Position numbers and translations under genes: made by a program
Part shown: in pieces, positions 24,405 to 33,039 of the stretch
Layout: each line of letters begins with the position of its first letter
Numbering within the stretch: position 1 is the first letter of the stretch
Notes under the pieces: model-generated
Seen by the model: only the letters and a program-made list of their open reading frames with translations
The model's database searches: none
Told to the model about the DNA's origin: nothing
Source: Halopiger xanaduensis SH-6
GTDB lineage: Archaea; Halobacteriota; Halobacteria; Halobacteriales; Natrialbaceae
DNA length: 64,000 bases
Direction: 5' to 3'
Assembly: GCF_000217715.1 (NCBI RefSeq)
Contig: NC_015666.1
Location: 3,604,010 to 3,668,009 of the forward strand

Positions 24405-26024
24405 CTACCAGTCGGCGATCGCACCCACGCGGTGGCTGTCGCGGCTGCCTCCAGGTGTCCGCCAGACCATCGACACCTTGCTGAACGGCACTACGTCGTT
24501 TCCGGAGTGACGCCAAGCGTCGATCGCCTCCTGGGCGACACGGCGTGCGTTCTCGAAGCTATCGGCCTTCTTCAGCGACAAAATCGCGTCGATTCGGAGC
24601 TTCTTCGGATTGCCGCTCTCGTCGAATTCGATTTCAGCGCCGTTCTCTGCAAGCCACTTCTGGAACGGCGACGACTCGGCGATATGATCGGCTAAGCCCA
24701 TCACGTGCTGAATCCGATCGGCGAAACTCTCGATCGCGTACTCGGCTGACTCGACGAGCGCGCGCAACTCTTCTTGGTACTTCCGCGCCCGGAAGGAGAT
24801 CTCGCCCTGGTCCAGCTCGAGGATGTCGCCGAGGTCTTCGATCGCTCGGTAGATCGTCGAGGGGTGCTTGCCCAACTCGTCAGCGAGTTCGTCGACGGTG
24901 CCACCGCCGTCGGTCGCGACCGTCTCGGTTACCTCGCGGGCGGTCTCGCCCATGTCCCGTAGCGTCGTCATCAACAGGTGGTCCGTCTTCGCCTCAAGGC
25001 GCGGCGTCGGATCTTCGTAGAGTTCGACTGATTCCTCTCGAGCGACGGCGTCGAAGTGATCGTCCGGCACGTACACGTCGTTGCCGTCGGGTCCGAGCGG
25101 GATATCTTCCCAGTGGAGCGCGTTCAGCAGCGTCTCTTCGATCTGCTGGGTTACCTCGTGGCGATCGGCCCATGCCCATGCCTCGCCGTCGTTATTCGAC
25201 TTGTTGACCAGCACCTCCACCTTCGGATGGTATGACGGATGGTCTTTCGAGACCGCGTCCGGATCGGCCAGCTGGTAGATCTCGAACTTCCGGCCGTAGG
25301 TATGACCCGGAAGAAGCTTCGCAGCCGACGTAGGATCAAGCATCAGCCGATTCTGGTGGTTGATCACTTCCTCGTTATCGAGGTGCAGTTCCGCCTTCAC
25401 GCCCTCGAGGTCGGAGAGGTAGTGAACTACTTTCTGCAACACGCCGGCTGACGCGAGCTTTTCGGCCCACTGCCGACGGATACGAATGTATCGCTCGTAC
25501 GCCCACATGCGACTCGCTGGGTGCGGGTCCGTCCGGAAGTATTCGGGATGCACGCGCTCCTCGGCGTGGTCGAAGATCGCCGCGAAGAACTCCGGCAGCA
25601 ACTCGAGGCCGCGATCGGGCTCGATGTTACTGACATGGAACTCCACGTCGACGCCGTCGACTTCACCGACTTGATTCTCCCAGGGGAGATTCACCGGGTC
25701 GCCGGTTTCCCAGTGGCGCATGTTGGGAAACCGTGGTGAGATGTTGTACGATGCCTTCCGCTCGCCGCGGCCGCGACCACGAATGTCCCACTCGTACAGC
25801 CGCTCGGCGTTGATCCCGTCGGACAGCCGTGGCGCGAACCCCGACTTGCTGTAACTCACCTCGAGGTGCCAGGGCTCGCCGTTGACTTCGACGTCCAGCT
25901 CCAGGTAGCCCTCAAACGGCGGCCCGAGCATCACCGATGAGAGGGCGTCGTACGGGCCGCGGCCCCAGTCGGGCCACTTCCAGCGGCCCTCGATCTCGTG
26001 GGGCGTCGTCTCGACCTGCGTCAT
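24405..26024 (-). CDS. large winged-helix protein, probable viral replication protein
   Basis: A 539-residue protein beginning MTQVETTPHEIEGRWKW. A long N-terminal region of mixed strands and helices (1-350, including GFAPRLSDGINAERLYEWDI and EVLVNKSNNDGEAWAWADRH) carries no motif I can name. Residues 373-405 form a winged helix (TVDELADELGKHPSTIYRAI), followed by a helical C-terminus. Proteins of this size and build are the largest non-structural proteins of betapleolipovirus-type elements and are assumed to act in replication. It is the last gene of a seven-gene operon; its ATG overlaps the preceding stop (ATGA). No rolling-circle or polymerase motif is visible. Confidence 0.6.
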   Translation of the reverse strand: MTQVETTPHEIEGRWKWPDWGRGPYDALSSVMLGPPFEGYLELDVEVNGEPWHLEVSYSKSGFAPRLSDGINAERLYEWDIRGRGRGERKASYNISPRFPNMRHWETGDPVNLPWENQVGEVDGVDVEFHVSNIEPDRGLELLPEFFAAIFDHAEERVHPEYFRTDPHPASRMWAYERYIRIRRQWAEKLASAGVLQKVVHYLSDLEGVKAELHLDNEEVINHQNRLMLDPTSAAKLLPGHTYGRKFEIYQLADPDAVSKDHPSYHPKVEVLVNKSNNDGEAWAWADRHEVTQQIEETLLNALHWEDIPLGPDGNDVYVPDDHFDAVAREESVELYEDPTPRLEAKTDHLLMTTLRDMGETAREVTETVATDGGGTVDELADELGKHPSTIYRAIEDLGDILELDQGEISFRARKYQEELRALVESAEYAIESFADRIQHVMGLADHIAESSPFQKWLAENGAEIEFDESGNPKKLRIDAILSLKKADSFENARRVAQEAIDAWRHSGNDVVPFSKVSMVWRTPGGSRDSHRVGAIADW

Positions 26025-26215
26025 CGCAGTCCCTCCCGATCGGTGAAACACGACGGGCAGAGCGGCACGCCGCTCTCGCGACGAACCTGCACCTCGTAAC
26101 CAACGTATCCGCAGTCGACACACTCGCACCAGACTCGCTTGTCGACGTCGTCAGCCTCGTTACCCTCATCCGGTGCCGAGTCCTGCGGCTCGAGTCCGAA
26201 GGCTGTCAGGCCCAT
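26021..26215 (-). CDS. 64-residue zinc-ribbon protein
   Basis: Residues 29-34 read CECVDC and the C-terminal part has CPSC (52-55), giving a C-x2-C...C-x2-C zinc ribbon preceded by an acidic N-terminus. It overlaps the Rep start by 4 bases (ATGA) and lies 2 bases after the DUF488 stop, so it is co-translated with both. A role in DNA or protein binding during replication is likely but unproven. Confidence 0.7.
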   Translation of the reverse strand: MGLTAFGLEPQDSAPDEGNEADDVDKRVWCECVDCGYVGYEVQVRRESGVPLCPSCFTDREGLR

Positions 26216-26217
26216 CG

Positions 26218-26745
26218 TTAGTCCCCTCCAGCCTCCGCAAAGTCTCGCAGTGTGGCCGTCTCGTCGGTGCTATCGTCGGGTTCGCTGTCCCCGCTATCGA
26301 CAGGAATCGTCAACGGGTTCGGGTGATGAGCGACGTCACTCTCCTCGAGGCGATCGACGACGACGTTCGCGAGTAGTCGCCGGTGGCACCAGCGGGCATC
26401 CTCTTCCCAACAGACCAACCAGAGATCCCGTTCGCGAGCGCAGTCAGCTAACTCGTCAATTACCGCTTGAGGACCGTCCCGCTTGAGGTACTCGAGGTAC
26501 CGGCGTTCGTACTCGACCGAGTTCCAGGCGATCGCCGGCGGGTTTGACTCGCCATTTTCCTCGGCGGCGTCCTCGACGGTCTTGTACGCGTTCAGCAGGT
26601 CCTCCGGTGGCGCGACGGCTGGGATATTCCGGTCGGTGACCCGCTCGACGAAGTCCTTCGGGTACCGAACTACGCCGAAGACGTCGTCTTCCGTGTCCGG
26701 ATCGAACTGTGAGAGACCGCCAAAGTAGGTCGTATGGACCGTCAC
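26218..26745 (-). CDS. DUF488-family protein
   Basis: A 175-residue protein with a GTG start. The diagnostic DUF488 segment LVCWEEDARWCHRRLLANVV is present at about residues 115-134, with the conserved Cys and His pairs, preceded by the helix PQAVIDELADCARERD. DUF488 proteins resemble nucleases/ADP-ribose-linked folds in structure, but their function is unknown. It overlaps the D12 methylase stop by 4 bases (GTGA). DUF488 next to DNA methylases is a pattern seen in viruses and mobile elements. Confidence 0.8.
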   Translation of the reverse strand: MTVHTTYFGGLSQFDPDTEDDVFGVVRYPKDFVERVTDRNIPAVAPPEDLLNAYKTVEDAAEENGESNPPAIAWNSVEYERRYLEYLKRDGPQAVIDELADCARERDLWLVCWEEDARWCHRRLLANVVVDRLEESDVAHHPNPLTIPVDSGDSEPDDSTDETATLRDFAEAGGD

Positions 26746-27605
26746 TGACAGTCACCCCCGTCAGATCGCACTCGGTGAGCGTCGACTGCGTCGGCGAGCG
26801 TTCGTTGGGTGAACTCCCGGTCCGTCGACGGCTCAAAATTCATGATCAGCCGCTCGTCTGCCGTCTTTCCGTTGCCTGCCGCGGAGTGAGTCACCGTTCG
26901 CTCGACGTCGGTCCACTCGTCTCCGTTGTACAGTTCAGGCGGAATCTCAGTATAGGAGACGAGTACGTATCCGTCGATATCCCGAAGGGTCTGCTCGAGG
27001 GCAGCGTGCTCGGCAGACTCCCGATAGAGGTCTTCTTTCTGGTAGTACGGCGGATCGACGTAGAAAACCGTCTCCGGTGAGTCGTACCGCTCGACGACCG
27101 CCTGATAATCCTCATGCACGACCGAGACGCCGCGGAACCGCTCGGCGACGTACTCGATTCGCTCGGGTGCGTTGATCCAATTTCTCGCGTTCCGGCTTCC
27201 TTTCTCGTCGCGAGGACTCTCACGCTTAAAGCCGCTTTTGCGCGCTACTTTCCCAGCGTACTGACTGTACCGAAGGAACAGCCACTTTCCGGCGTGCTCG
27301 AGTTCGTCGTCCGGCCGCTCACCGCTGAAGAACTCGTCAGCCCACTCGTCGTGAAGCTGTTCCGAAAACGGTGTATATCGGCACCACTCCGCGAGTTCGT
27401 CCGGCCGCTCGCGAGCGACCCGGAAGAACGTCACGACGTCGCTGTCCTTGTCGTTGAAGATCTCGACGTCGCTTCGCGGCTTGTTCAACAGCACCGACGC
27501 TGACCCGCCGAACGGCTCGACGTAGGTGGTGTGTTCCGGTAGGTGGTCGATCACCCACTGCGCCAGTCGCGTCTTCCCGCCGATATACGGGAACGCACTC
27601 TTCAC
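26742..27605 (-). CDS. D12-class DNA adenine N6-methyltransferase
   Basis: A 287-residue Dam-like methyltransferase. Motif I is AFPYIGGKTRLAQWV at the very N-terminus (the usual GGKxxL), YVEPFGGSASVLLNK gives the AdoMet loop, and FYVDPPYYQ is the catalytic DPPY. A GTG start is taken so that it overlaps the preceding stop by GTGA, as in the neighbouring genes; an earlier GTG two codons upstream is possible. It likely methylates adenine in a short palindromic site, protecting proviral DNA or timing replication. Its place in the replication operon supports a viral role. Confidence 0.88.
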   Translation of the reverse strand: MKSAFPYIGGKTRLAQWVIDHLPEHTTYVEPFGGSASVLLNKPRSDVEIFNDKDSDVVTFFRVARERPDELAEWCRYTPFSEQLHDEWADEFFSGERPDDELEHAGKWLFLRYSQYAGKVARKSGFKRESPRDEKGSRNARNWINAPERIEYVAERFRGVSVVHEDYQAVVERYDSPETVFYVDPPYYQKEDLYRESAEHAALEQTLRDIDGYVLVSYTEIPPELYNGDEWTDVERTVTHSAAGNGKTADERLIMNFEPSTDREFTQRTLADAVDAHRVRSDGGDCQ

Positions 27606-28057
27606 AGCCACTCACCCCCGACGCTATCGAAGACAGTCGTCCAGGGGAGCTGTCGATAGTGTTCGGCGCTGCGGCCACCGTTGCCACAGTCCCACCAGTT
27701 CCCGTCAATGATCTGGTCGACCGTCTCGGCGCTCGTTAGTGCTATCCGCAGTATCTTGTCTGACTCGCGCTCGAGGACGACGAGGATATACCAGCCGTCG
27801 ACGTCGACGAGCCGCTCGTGGTTCTCCCGGCGGATCCACCAGCGACCCGCGCGCCCGTCGTAGGTCGCGTAACACGACTTCGCCTCGGCGACCTCGCCCG
27901 CCGTCGCGATCACGCCGGCACGGTCACCGACGACATCTTGGACGAACTCGAGATCGTGCCACTCGGCGCAATCGTCGTCGACCCGTTCGAGAGGCCAGCG
28001 GTCGCAGGCGGCGGTCTCGACATAATGTCCGCGCTCGCGGTTCTCCGCGACCGTCAT
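27602..28057 (-). CDS. unknown protein with nuclease-like core, replication operon
   Basis: A 151-residue protein. The segment GVIATAGEVAEAKSCYATY is compatible with an E-x-K type PD-(D/E)xK core, followed by RWWIRRENHERLVDVDGWYILVVLE, a strand arrangement resembling that of the protein at 19828-20226. The match is weak and no catalytic Asp is certain. It starts ATGA overlapping the previous gene and ends overlapping the D12 methylase gene, so it may cooperate with the methylase. Its function is otherwise unknown. Confidence 0.5.
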   Translation of the reverse strand: MTVAENRERGHYVETAACDRWPLERVDDDCAEWHDLEFVQDVVGDRAGVIATAGEVAEAKSCYATYDGRAGRWWIRRENHERLVDVDGWYILVVLERESDKILRIALTSAETVDQIIDGNWWDCGNGGRSAEHYRQLPWTTVFDSVGGEWL

Positions 28058-28200
28058 TGGGCCGAGTCACCCCCGTTAGTCCGAATATCGCAACCCTTGA
28101 GCGCACGGCGAACGTCGTCGCTCGCTTGATGGGCCGGATGGACGATGGGCGTCCGACTCGCGACATCGTACAGGCAATTCGCCCGCACGAACTCAGACAT
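28054..28200 (-). CDS. 48-residue protein, replication operon
   Basis: Begins MSEFVRANCLYDVASRTP and ends GGDSAQ. It carries two cysteines and two histidines in PIVHPAHQASDDV, so a small metal-binding role is possible but not clear. It overlaps the next gene by ATGA and the preceding gene by 8 bases, which is what argues that it is real. Confidence 0.55.
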   Translation of the reverse strand: MSEFVRANCLYDVASRTPIVHPAHQASDDVRRALKGCDIRTNGGDSAQ

Positions 28201-28423
28201 CGGCCTCACCCCCGTGCCGACCAGGTGACGTTTCCGGGTCCGGAACCTCGACGTCTTTTCCGGCTGCGGACCCGCGGGTCAACCGCGCGTAGGTGTCGCA
28301 TTCGGAACAGCGGTGAACGCGGTCGCTCTCGTCGCCGAAGACACGACGGAACCGATCAGTAACGTGGGCTCCGCAGTGTTTGCACGTCGAGGGGTCAACC
28401 GACGGCCATGGTGCGACCGTCAC
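28193..28423 (-). CDS. zinc-ribbon protein, first gene of replication operon
   Basis: A 76-residue protein with CKHCGAHV (about residues 12-19) and HRCSECDTY (about 36-44), a four-cysteine zinc ribbon. A perfect Shine-Dalgarno GGAGGT sits 7 bases before the GTG start at 28423; a GTG three codons upstream would overlap that site. It opens the minus-strand operon of seven overlapping genes ending with the Rep-like protein. The promoter must lie between here and the tRNA-Trp gene. Confidence 0.65.
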   Translation of the reverse strand: MTVAPWPSVDPSTCKHCGAHVTDRFRRVFGDESDRVHRCSECDTYARLTRGSAAGKDVEVPDPETSPGRHGGEADV

Positions 28424-28515
28424 GCCGACCACCTCCTACTCGAGAGGTGTCGAGATAGTGGTGTGAAGAAGTGTCGGGAACCGGAGAGAAGTCGCTCCGG
28501 GCCTTTTATTTCAAA

Positions 28516-28689
28516 TGGGGTCGGAGGGATTTGAACCCCCGATCGACTGATATCTCCGGTGCGCCTCGGAACTCCAGAGGGTCATCACACGAGCACTGAT
28601 CAGGTGCTCGATCAGTATATCAGTCTGGAGTGTCGTCCCGGGCGCGTGCCTCTGGAGTCAGTCGCCATGCCTGGCTTGGCCACAACCCC
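28516..28689 (-). tRNA. tRNA-Trp (anticodon CCA) with intron
   Basis: The acceptor stem GGGGTTG pairs with CGACCCC, followed by the discriminator A. The D arm is GCCA/TGGC, the anticodon stem ACTGA/TCAGT has loop CT-CCA-GA, and the T arm is GGGGG-TTCAAAT-CCCTC. The anticodon loop is split by a 100-base intron (28552-28651). A bulge-helix-bulge is visible: CTCC pairs with GGAG, with 3-base bulges AGA and ATA, cut after the second base of each, giving a 74-base mature tRNA. The 3' end faces the proviral element. Confidence 0.92.
28552..28651 (-). ncRNA. tRNA-Trp intron with box C/D guide RNA elements
   Basis: The intron contains box C-like GTGATGA (28582-28588 on the plus strand as TCATCAC) and CTGA boxes. 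CTCTGGAGT after box C is complementary to the anticodon-loop sequence ACTCCAGAG of its own pre-tRNA. Haloarchaeal tRNA-Trp introns are known to guide 2'-O-methylation of their own tRNA in this way; the specific target bases here are inferred. Confidence 0.75.
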
Positions 28690-28737
28690 GTGCGTTCCCC
28701 AGTTGGGGGATGGAACCTAAATCCGTTTCGATTCGCA

Positions 28738-29688
28738 CTACAGCCACGGGGCCCGTTCGTCCGCGTCCCTCGTCTCGTCGCTCGGGTACGCGTCCTCGGA
28801 ATCGGAGTCGGAATCGGAGTCGGAGTCGGAGTCGGAGTCGACGGCAGTCGCCGACGGCTCGTCCTCCGCGCTCGAGCCGGCTGCGCCCCCGTCCGTCAGC
28901 GGGCCGGTCCCGACCGCGGGCGTGGGCGGCGATTCCGGCTCGGCGTCGGCGTCGGACCCGCGCTCGAGCGGGAGGTCGAGGGCGAACAGGCCGGCGACCA
29001 GCAGCGCGGCCAGCGGCGCCTGTCCGAAGGCCATCCCGAGCAGCGACAGCGGCAGCAGGCCGAGCGCGACGGCGCTGCCGAAGCGGAAGCGGTCGATGTC
29101 CATGTACTCCCGGAGGAACGGACCCCCGAGCGCGATCGAGAGCGCGAACCCGACGCCGACGCCGGCCGCGAGCGCCGCGTGGGCGACGAGTTCGGGATCG
29201 GTCATCAGGGTGAAGCTCGCGCCGGTGAGGTCGACGCTCGCGACCAGCCCGAGCCCGATGATGACGGCGGGGTTCGGCAGGTAGTCGCCGATGGTCGCGC
29301 TGGCGGTCTTGGCGGCGATCGCGAGGATGACCAGCGCGGCGAACCGCGTGATGATCGCGTCCTCGAGCATGCTGCCGATCGCCGGGGCCAACACGGCCTG
29401 GACGGCCGCCAGCAGTATGAGCGGAATCCCGACCAGAAGGACGATCGCGGCCTGCTCGCGGGCCGTCCCGTCCATCTCGGCGAGGATCACCGCGACGGTG
29501 GCGCTGCCGCCGAAGATCAGGAGGCCGACCTGCACGGCGCTGAGGGGATCGTTCAACGCGCCGGCGAGGATCAGCGCCGGGAAGACGCCGTCGATCAGCG
29601 GCAGCATCATCACGACCGCCAACAGCCTGGCGTCACCGCCGACTACCCGCTCTAAGCGGAGGGCTACCGGATGCTGAGAGGTACTCAT
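28738..29688 (-). CDS. multi-helix membrane protein (DUF5794-like)
   Basis: A 316-residue protein with about seven or eight membrane helices over residues 20-225. Features include GALNDPLSAVQVGLLIFGGS, an AEMDGT loop and AAKTASATIGDYLP, which match my memory of a haloarchaeal family of unknown function (DUF5794). The cytoplasmic C-terminus is acidic and includes a run of alternating Ser-Asp encoded by repeats of GAGTCG. The start is MSTSQHPVALR. It lies next to tRNA-Trp on the same strand and represents the host side of the proviral junction. Confidence 0.7.
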   Translation of the reverse strand: MSTSQHPVALRLERVVGGDARLLAVVMMLPLIDGVFPALILAGALNDPLSAVQVGLLIFGGSATVAVILAEMDGTAREQAAIVLLVGIPLILLAAVQAVLAPAIGSMLEDAIITRFAALVILAIAAKTASATIGDYLPNPAVIIGLGLVASVDLTGASFTLMTDPELVAHAALAAGVGVGFALSIALGGPFLREYMDIDRFRFGSAVALGLLPLSLLGMAFGQAPLAALLVAGLFALDLPLERGSDADAEPESPPTPAVGTGPLTDGGAAGSSAEDEPSATAVDSDSDSDSDSDSDSEDAYPSDETRDADERAPWL

Positions 29689-30118
29689 TGGTCAGGGTCG
29701 ATGGCCATGACCCGAGGCCGATGGGTAATGAGGCGGACGATACCGTAATTGGTGACGTGCGAGGGGCCACCAATTCGTCCGATTAGGGCCTCGCGCTGTG
29801 AGTTTGTATTTGAAGGGATTCCCGAATGTAAAGCTGGAGTCGGAGGTAGTCGTCATCCGACCGGCGATTCGGGATTCGCTGGAACTCACAGCGTACATAC
29901 TCGAGCAAAGGTTGGGATTGTCAATAAGCGTTGTGTGAGACGCGGTTCCACGATCCATATGTTTCCCGACACTAACGCCCACGATCGGACGCTAGTGTAC
30001 GGATCTGTAACGATCGATAACGGCAGTTGCCGAGGGAGCAGCGGTGGCGACGGTTACGCGGCTGATCGAACGAGAGCACTGCCAACGTGAGAGACGAGAA
30101 AAGACGGCCGAAAGCCGA
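29689..30118. other. gene-free stretch of about 430 bases
   Basis: I see no credible coding frame. The segment 29740-30000 is AT-richer than its surroundings and has a 96-codon frame on the minus strand that is basic and Ser-rich with no haloarchaeal acidity. No repeats or RNA were recognised. Confidence 0.4.
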
Positions 30119-30451
30119 TTAGCGGTCGGGGACGACGACCGTATCGCCGCGGCTCGAGACGGTTATCTGACAGTCCTGGTATTCGAAGCTGATCTCGACG
30201 TGCTGGTCGCGAGGGGTCGACGGGGCCACGAGCCGGTTGAGCGCCTCGGGGTTGATAGTGTCGAACAGGGGCGGCATGTCGATCGGGTCCTCGCCGGTCA
30301 CGGTCGCGACGGCTTCGACGATCGCCACGACGATCGAATCGGAACCGCCGTCGAAACTGGTGTGGAGGACCGCAGGGGTGTCGTCACCGTCGGTTCCGAC
30401 TTCGATGTGCCGGAACGAGGAGGAATCCGAGTGGGTCGTGTTGTCGCTCAT
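30119..30451 (-). CDS. HalOD1 output-domain protein
   Basis: A 110-residue single-domain protein. The core SIVVAIVEAVATVTGEDPID-PPLFDTINPEALNRLV with the C-terminal strands VEISFEYQDCQITVSSRGDTVVV is typical of HalOD1, a small haloarchaeal domain often paired with sensory regulators. It lies directly downstream of the PAS-HTH_10 regulator in the same direction, 47 bases away, suggesting a joint signalling unit; no biochemical role is established. Confidence 0.8.
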   Translation of the reverse strand: MSDNTTHSDSSSFRHIEVGTDGDDTPAVLHTSFDGGSDSIVVAIVEAVATVTGEDPIDMPPLFDTINPEALNRLVAPSTPRDQHVEISFEYQDCQITVSSRGDTVVVPDR

Positions 30452-30498
30452 TACTGTTCTGAACGGGTGCGACCGTGGTAAGGGTGGACGCTGACTAG

Positions 30499-31671
30499 TC
30501 AGTGACCCCGGTCGACCTCCTCGAAGAGGTGCTCGAGGACGGATCGCTGGGCCTTTCGGAGGTGCTGGTTGAACGTCTGGCGGGTCACGCCGAAGCGGTC
30601 GGCCAACTCGCCGCCGGTGCTGGTTCGTGGCGTATCGAAGTAGCCGCTGAAGTAGGCGGCGTCGAGGGTCGCGAGCTGTCGGTCGGTGAGCGCGTCGGCG
30701 ACGATGTCGTACAGCAGGTGCGGCGAATAGACGAGGTCCTCGGAGACCAGTTCGACGTTGTCGTGGAACCGGCGAATACCCTCCGCCGCCAGCCGGTGAT
30801 CGACGTCGCCGGGTAACTCGCCGAGAAATCGGACTTCGTCCTGTGCGATGATGACGGCGCGTGGCTGGCCGCCCAGCGACTGGAACACCTCCGAGACCGT
30901 CGCCTCCTCCGCGCGGGCTTCGATGCGGCTGTACCCGTCAGACGTACTGAGGAGCCGAACGTCGACGTAGTGGGGCACCTCCTCGACGGCGGTGACGAAA
31001 TCGCTCGCCGAGAGGTCCGACGTGCCCATGTACTGAATCGTCTCATCGTCCGGCAGCGAGACGACCGATTCGACCTCGATCCGCCGCTCGCCTTCCTCGA
31101 CGCGGAGCGACGGCGGCACCGCGGACTGATCCGCGCGGAACTCGAGCCGTCGCATGTGGTCGCTGAGCAGCCGCTCGCCGCGGCGCTTCAGGTCGGTGAC
31201 GTCCTCGAACGCGACGACGACGTACTCGACGTCGCCGGCGTCGTTCGCGACGGGTCGGGAGTTGGTCACCAGCCACCGCTCGGTCCCGTCGGGTAACTCG
31301 AGCCAGTGTTCGAACCCGTACTCGGGCTCGCCGGTGTCGAAGACGCGCGCGACGGGGTGCTCGTCGACGGGAATGGGCGTACCGTCCTCGTAGGAGATGT
31401 TCCACTCGGACGGCTCGTACGCCCGCTTTACGATTTCGTCGCTCGAGAGGCGGAGCGTTTCGATCGCCCGTTCGTTCGCGTAGACGATCGCACCCGCCGA
31501 GTCGATGACGACGGTACTGATCGGACTGACGTCGAAGAGGCGGCGGGCGAGATCCGGCGGCGGGAGGCGTCGATCGTCGCCGGGAGCCGACCGCGATCCG
31601 TCCCGCTCCGCGTCCTCCGCGTCCGTCCCCGTTTCGAAGAACGCGACCTCCGTCGGTTCCGATCCCGTCAT
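30499..31671 (-). CDS. PAS plus bacterio-opsin-activator regulator (HTH_10)
   Basis: A 390-residue regulator. A PAS domain is seen at about residues 40-155 (LARRLFDVSPISTVVIDSAG, then WLVTNSRPVANDAGDVEYVVV). A Bat-type GAF/sensor region spans 175-310, and HTH_10 occupies the C-terminus (LTDRQLATLDAAYFSGYFDTP, then ELADRFGVTRQTFNQHLRKA). The N-terminal 40 residues are a variable acidic tail. It likely senses redox, light or a ligand via the PAS domain. It is followed by the HalOD1 gene. Confidence 0.85.
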   Translation of the reverse strand: MTGSEPTEVAFFETGTDAEDAERDGSRSAPGDDRRLPPPDLARRLFDVSPISTVVIDSAGAIVYANERAIETLRLSSDEIVKRAYEPSEWNISYEDGTPIPVDEHPVARVFDTGEPEYGFEHWLELPDGTERWLVTNSRPVANDAGDVEYVVVAFEDVTDLKRRGERLLSDHMRRLEFRADQSAVPPSLRVEEGERRIEVESVVSLPDDETIQYMGTSDLSASDFVTAVEEVPHYVDVRLLSTSDGYSRIEARAEEATVSEVFQSLGGQPRAVIIAQDEVRFLGELPGDVDHRLAAEGIRRFHDNVELVSEDLVYSPHLLYDIVADALTDRQLATLDAAYFSGYFDTPRTSTGGELADRFGVTRQTFNQHLRKAQRSVLEHLFEEVDRGH

Positions 31672-31846
31672 CGTCCCACCGTCCGTCCGGCGTCACCGGT
31701 GCCCGAAGCGATCGGGTCCCCCTCGAGTGCCCCTCGATTCATAGCGTCACATACGGCGTCCACGGATAAGTGTGCCTCGCGAATGTGAGTTAGACTGTCA
31801 GTTCTCACGTTCCGCGGGAGGCAGTGCGGTAGTCAGCAGCGACCGC

Positions 31847-32815
31847 TCACGCGTCCGCGTCGGGGAAGATCTGCTCCGGCAGGTAGGCTGATACCGTCCA
31901 GTTCGGCGCGTTGACCACCTGATTGAGCTTCAGGTCGACGGCCGCCGAACACAGGATGTAGGCTTCTTCGCGCGTGAGCCCGCGCTCGGCGTGGCAGTGG
32001 TCGATCATCCCGCGGATAGCGTCTTTTGCCGCCTCGCGGAGGTCGTCGCCGACTCCTGTCGTTCCGTACATCGGTTCGTCGCGCCCGGAGGATGTGAACG
32101 GGCCGTCGGTCTCGAACTGGGGCCGCTCGAGGTCCATTTCCGAACGGAGTTCGAACCGGCAGGTGACCGACATCGGGGCCTCGACGCCCGAGATGCAGAC
32201 CTCGCCGTCGCCCTGCGCGGCGTGGCAGTCGCCGATGCTGAACAGCCCGTCCTCGACTGCGATCGGGAGGTACATCGTCGACCCCGCCGTCAGGTGCTTG
32301 ATGTCCAGATTACCGCCGACGGGTCGGGGCGGATTCGTGTCGTGCACGCCCGGTTCTGCCGGTGCGACGCCGAGAGTTCCGGGGAACGGATGCAGCGGCA
32401 CCTCGATTCCGTTCACGAAGCGCGCGACGCCGTCCTCGAGGTCCCAGACGTGTAGCGCGGGTTCGGGAAACTCCTCGGGCAGCAGTCCCATTCCCAGTTC
32501 GCCGGGCAGCACGAGCGTGTACCCCCAGCCGCGGTGCTCGAGCTCGAGTATCTCGACTTCCAGCACGTCGCCCGGCTCGGCGCCGTCGATCGCGATCGGG
32601 CCGGTCAAGGTGTGGACCTGATCGACGTCTAACTCGGCGAGGTCCGCAACCGTCGAGTCCGGACCGAGTTGGCCGTTGGCCGCGTCCCGGCACTCGAACC
32701 GGACGGCGTCGCCGGACTCGATCGTCCGAACCGGCTCGCGAGCCCTGTTCCAGTCGCTGTGGAGGGTCTCGTCCGTGGCGTCGATCTCGTGATCTACCCT
32801 GCCGTTGGTTGACAT
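31847..32815 (-). CDS. acetamidase/formamidase family protein
   Basis: A 322-residue protein starting MSTNGRVDHEIDATDETLHS. It shows the FmdA/AmdA pattern: HTLTGPIAIDGAEPGDVLEV near the middle, GGNLDIKHLTAGSTMYLP, then FSIGDCHAAQGDGEVCISGVE with the active-site Asp/Cys/His and Glu region, and AYILCSAAVDLKLNQVVNAP at the end. The family hydrolyses short amides such as formamide or acetamide to ammonia and acid. Standalone, no transporter adjacent. The frame is open 30 codons further upstream but that sequence is Arg-rich. Confidence 0.88.
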   Translation of the reverse strand: MSTNGRVDHEIDATDETLHSDWNRAREPVRTIESGDAVRFECRDAANGQLGPDSTVADLAELDVDQVHTLTGPIAIDGAEPGDVLEVEILELEHRGWGYTLVLPGELGMGLLPEEFPEPALHVWDLEDGVARFVNGIEVPLHPFPGTLGVAPAEPGVHDTNPPRPVGGNLDIKHLTAGSTMYLPIAVEDGLFSIGDCHAAQGDGEVCISGVEAPMSVTCRFELRSEMDLERPQFETDGPFTSSGRDEPMYGTTGVGDDLREAAKDAIRGMIDHCHAERGLTREEAYILCSAAVDLKLNQVVNAPNWTVSAYLPEQIFPDADA

Positions 32816-33039
32816 GTGCTGTAGTAGACGACGCCGGCGTAGATAAATTGGGCTGTCGGTGGTTCCCGAGCGCCAACTCGAGCGAACGATCACCGGAAAG
32901 TACACCCGATGAATACGGACTCACCGCCCGCTGACGCGGTAATTCACGTCCGACCGAATCCGCCGATGCGAGGCTCGTCACGGGTTCTCACGCGGCTCTA
33001 TCTCGCAACGTTTTTTGCGGGCGGGACCCGACGGTTTAC

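Noticed and set aside
29692..29982. 96-codon minus-strand frame
   Set aside because: Basic and Ser-rich, without the acidic bias of the organism, and no homology-like motif.
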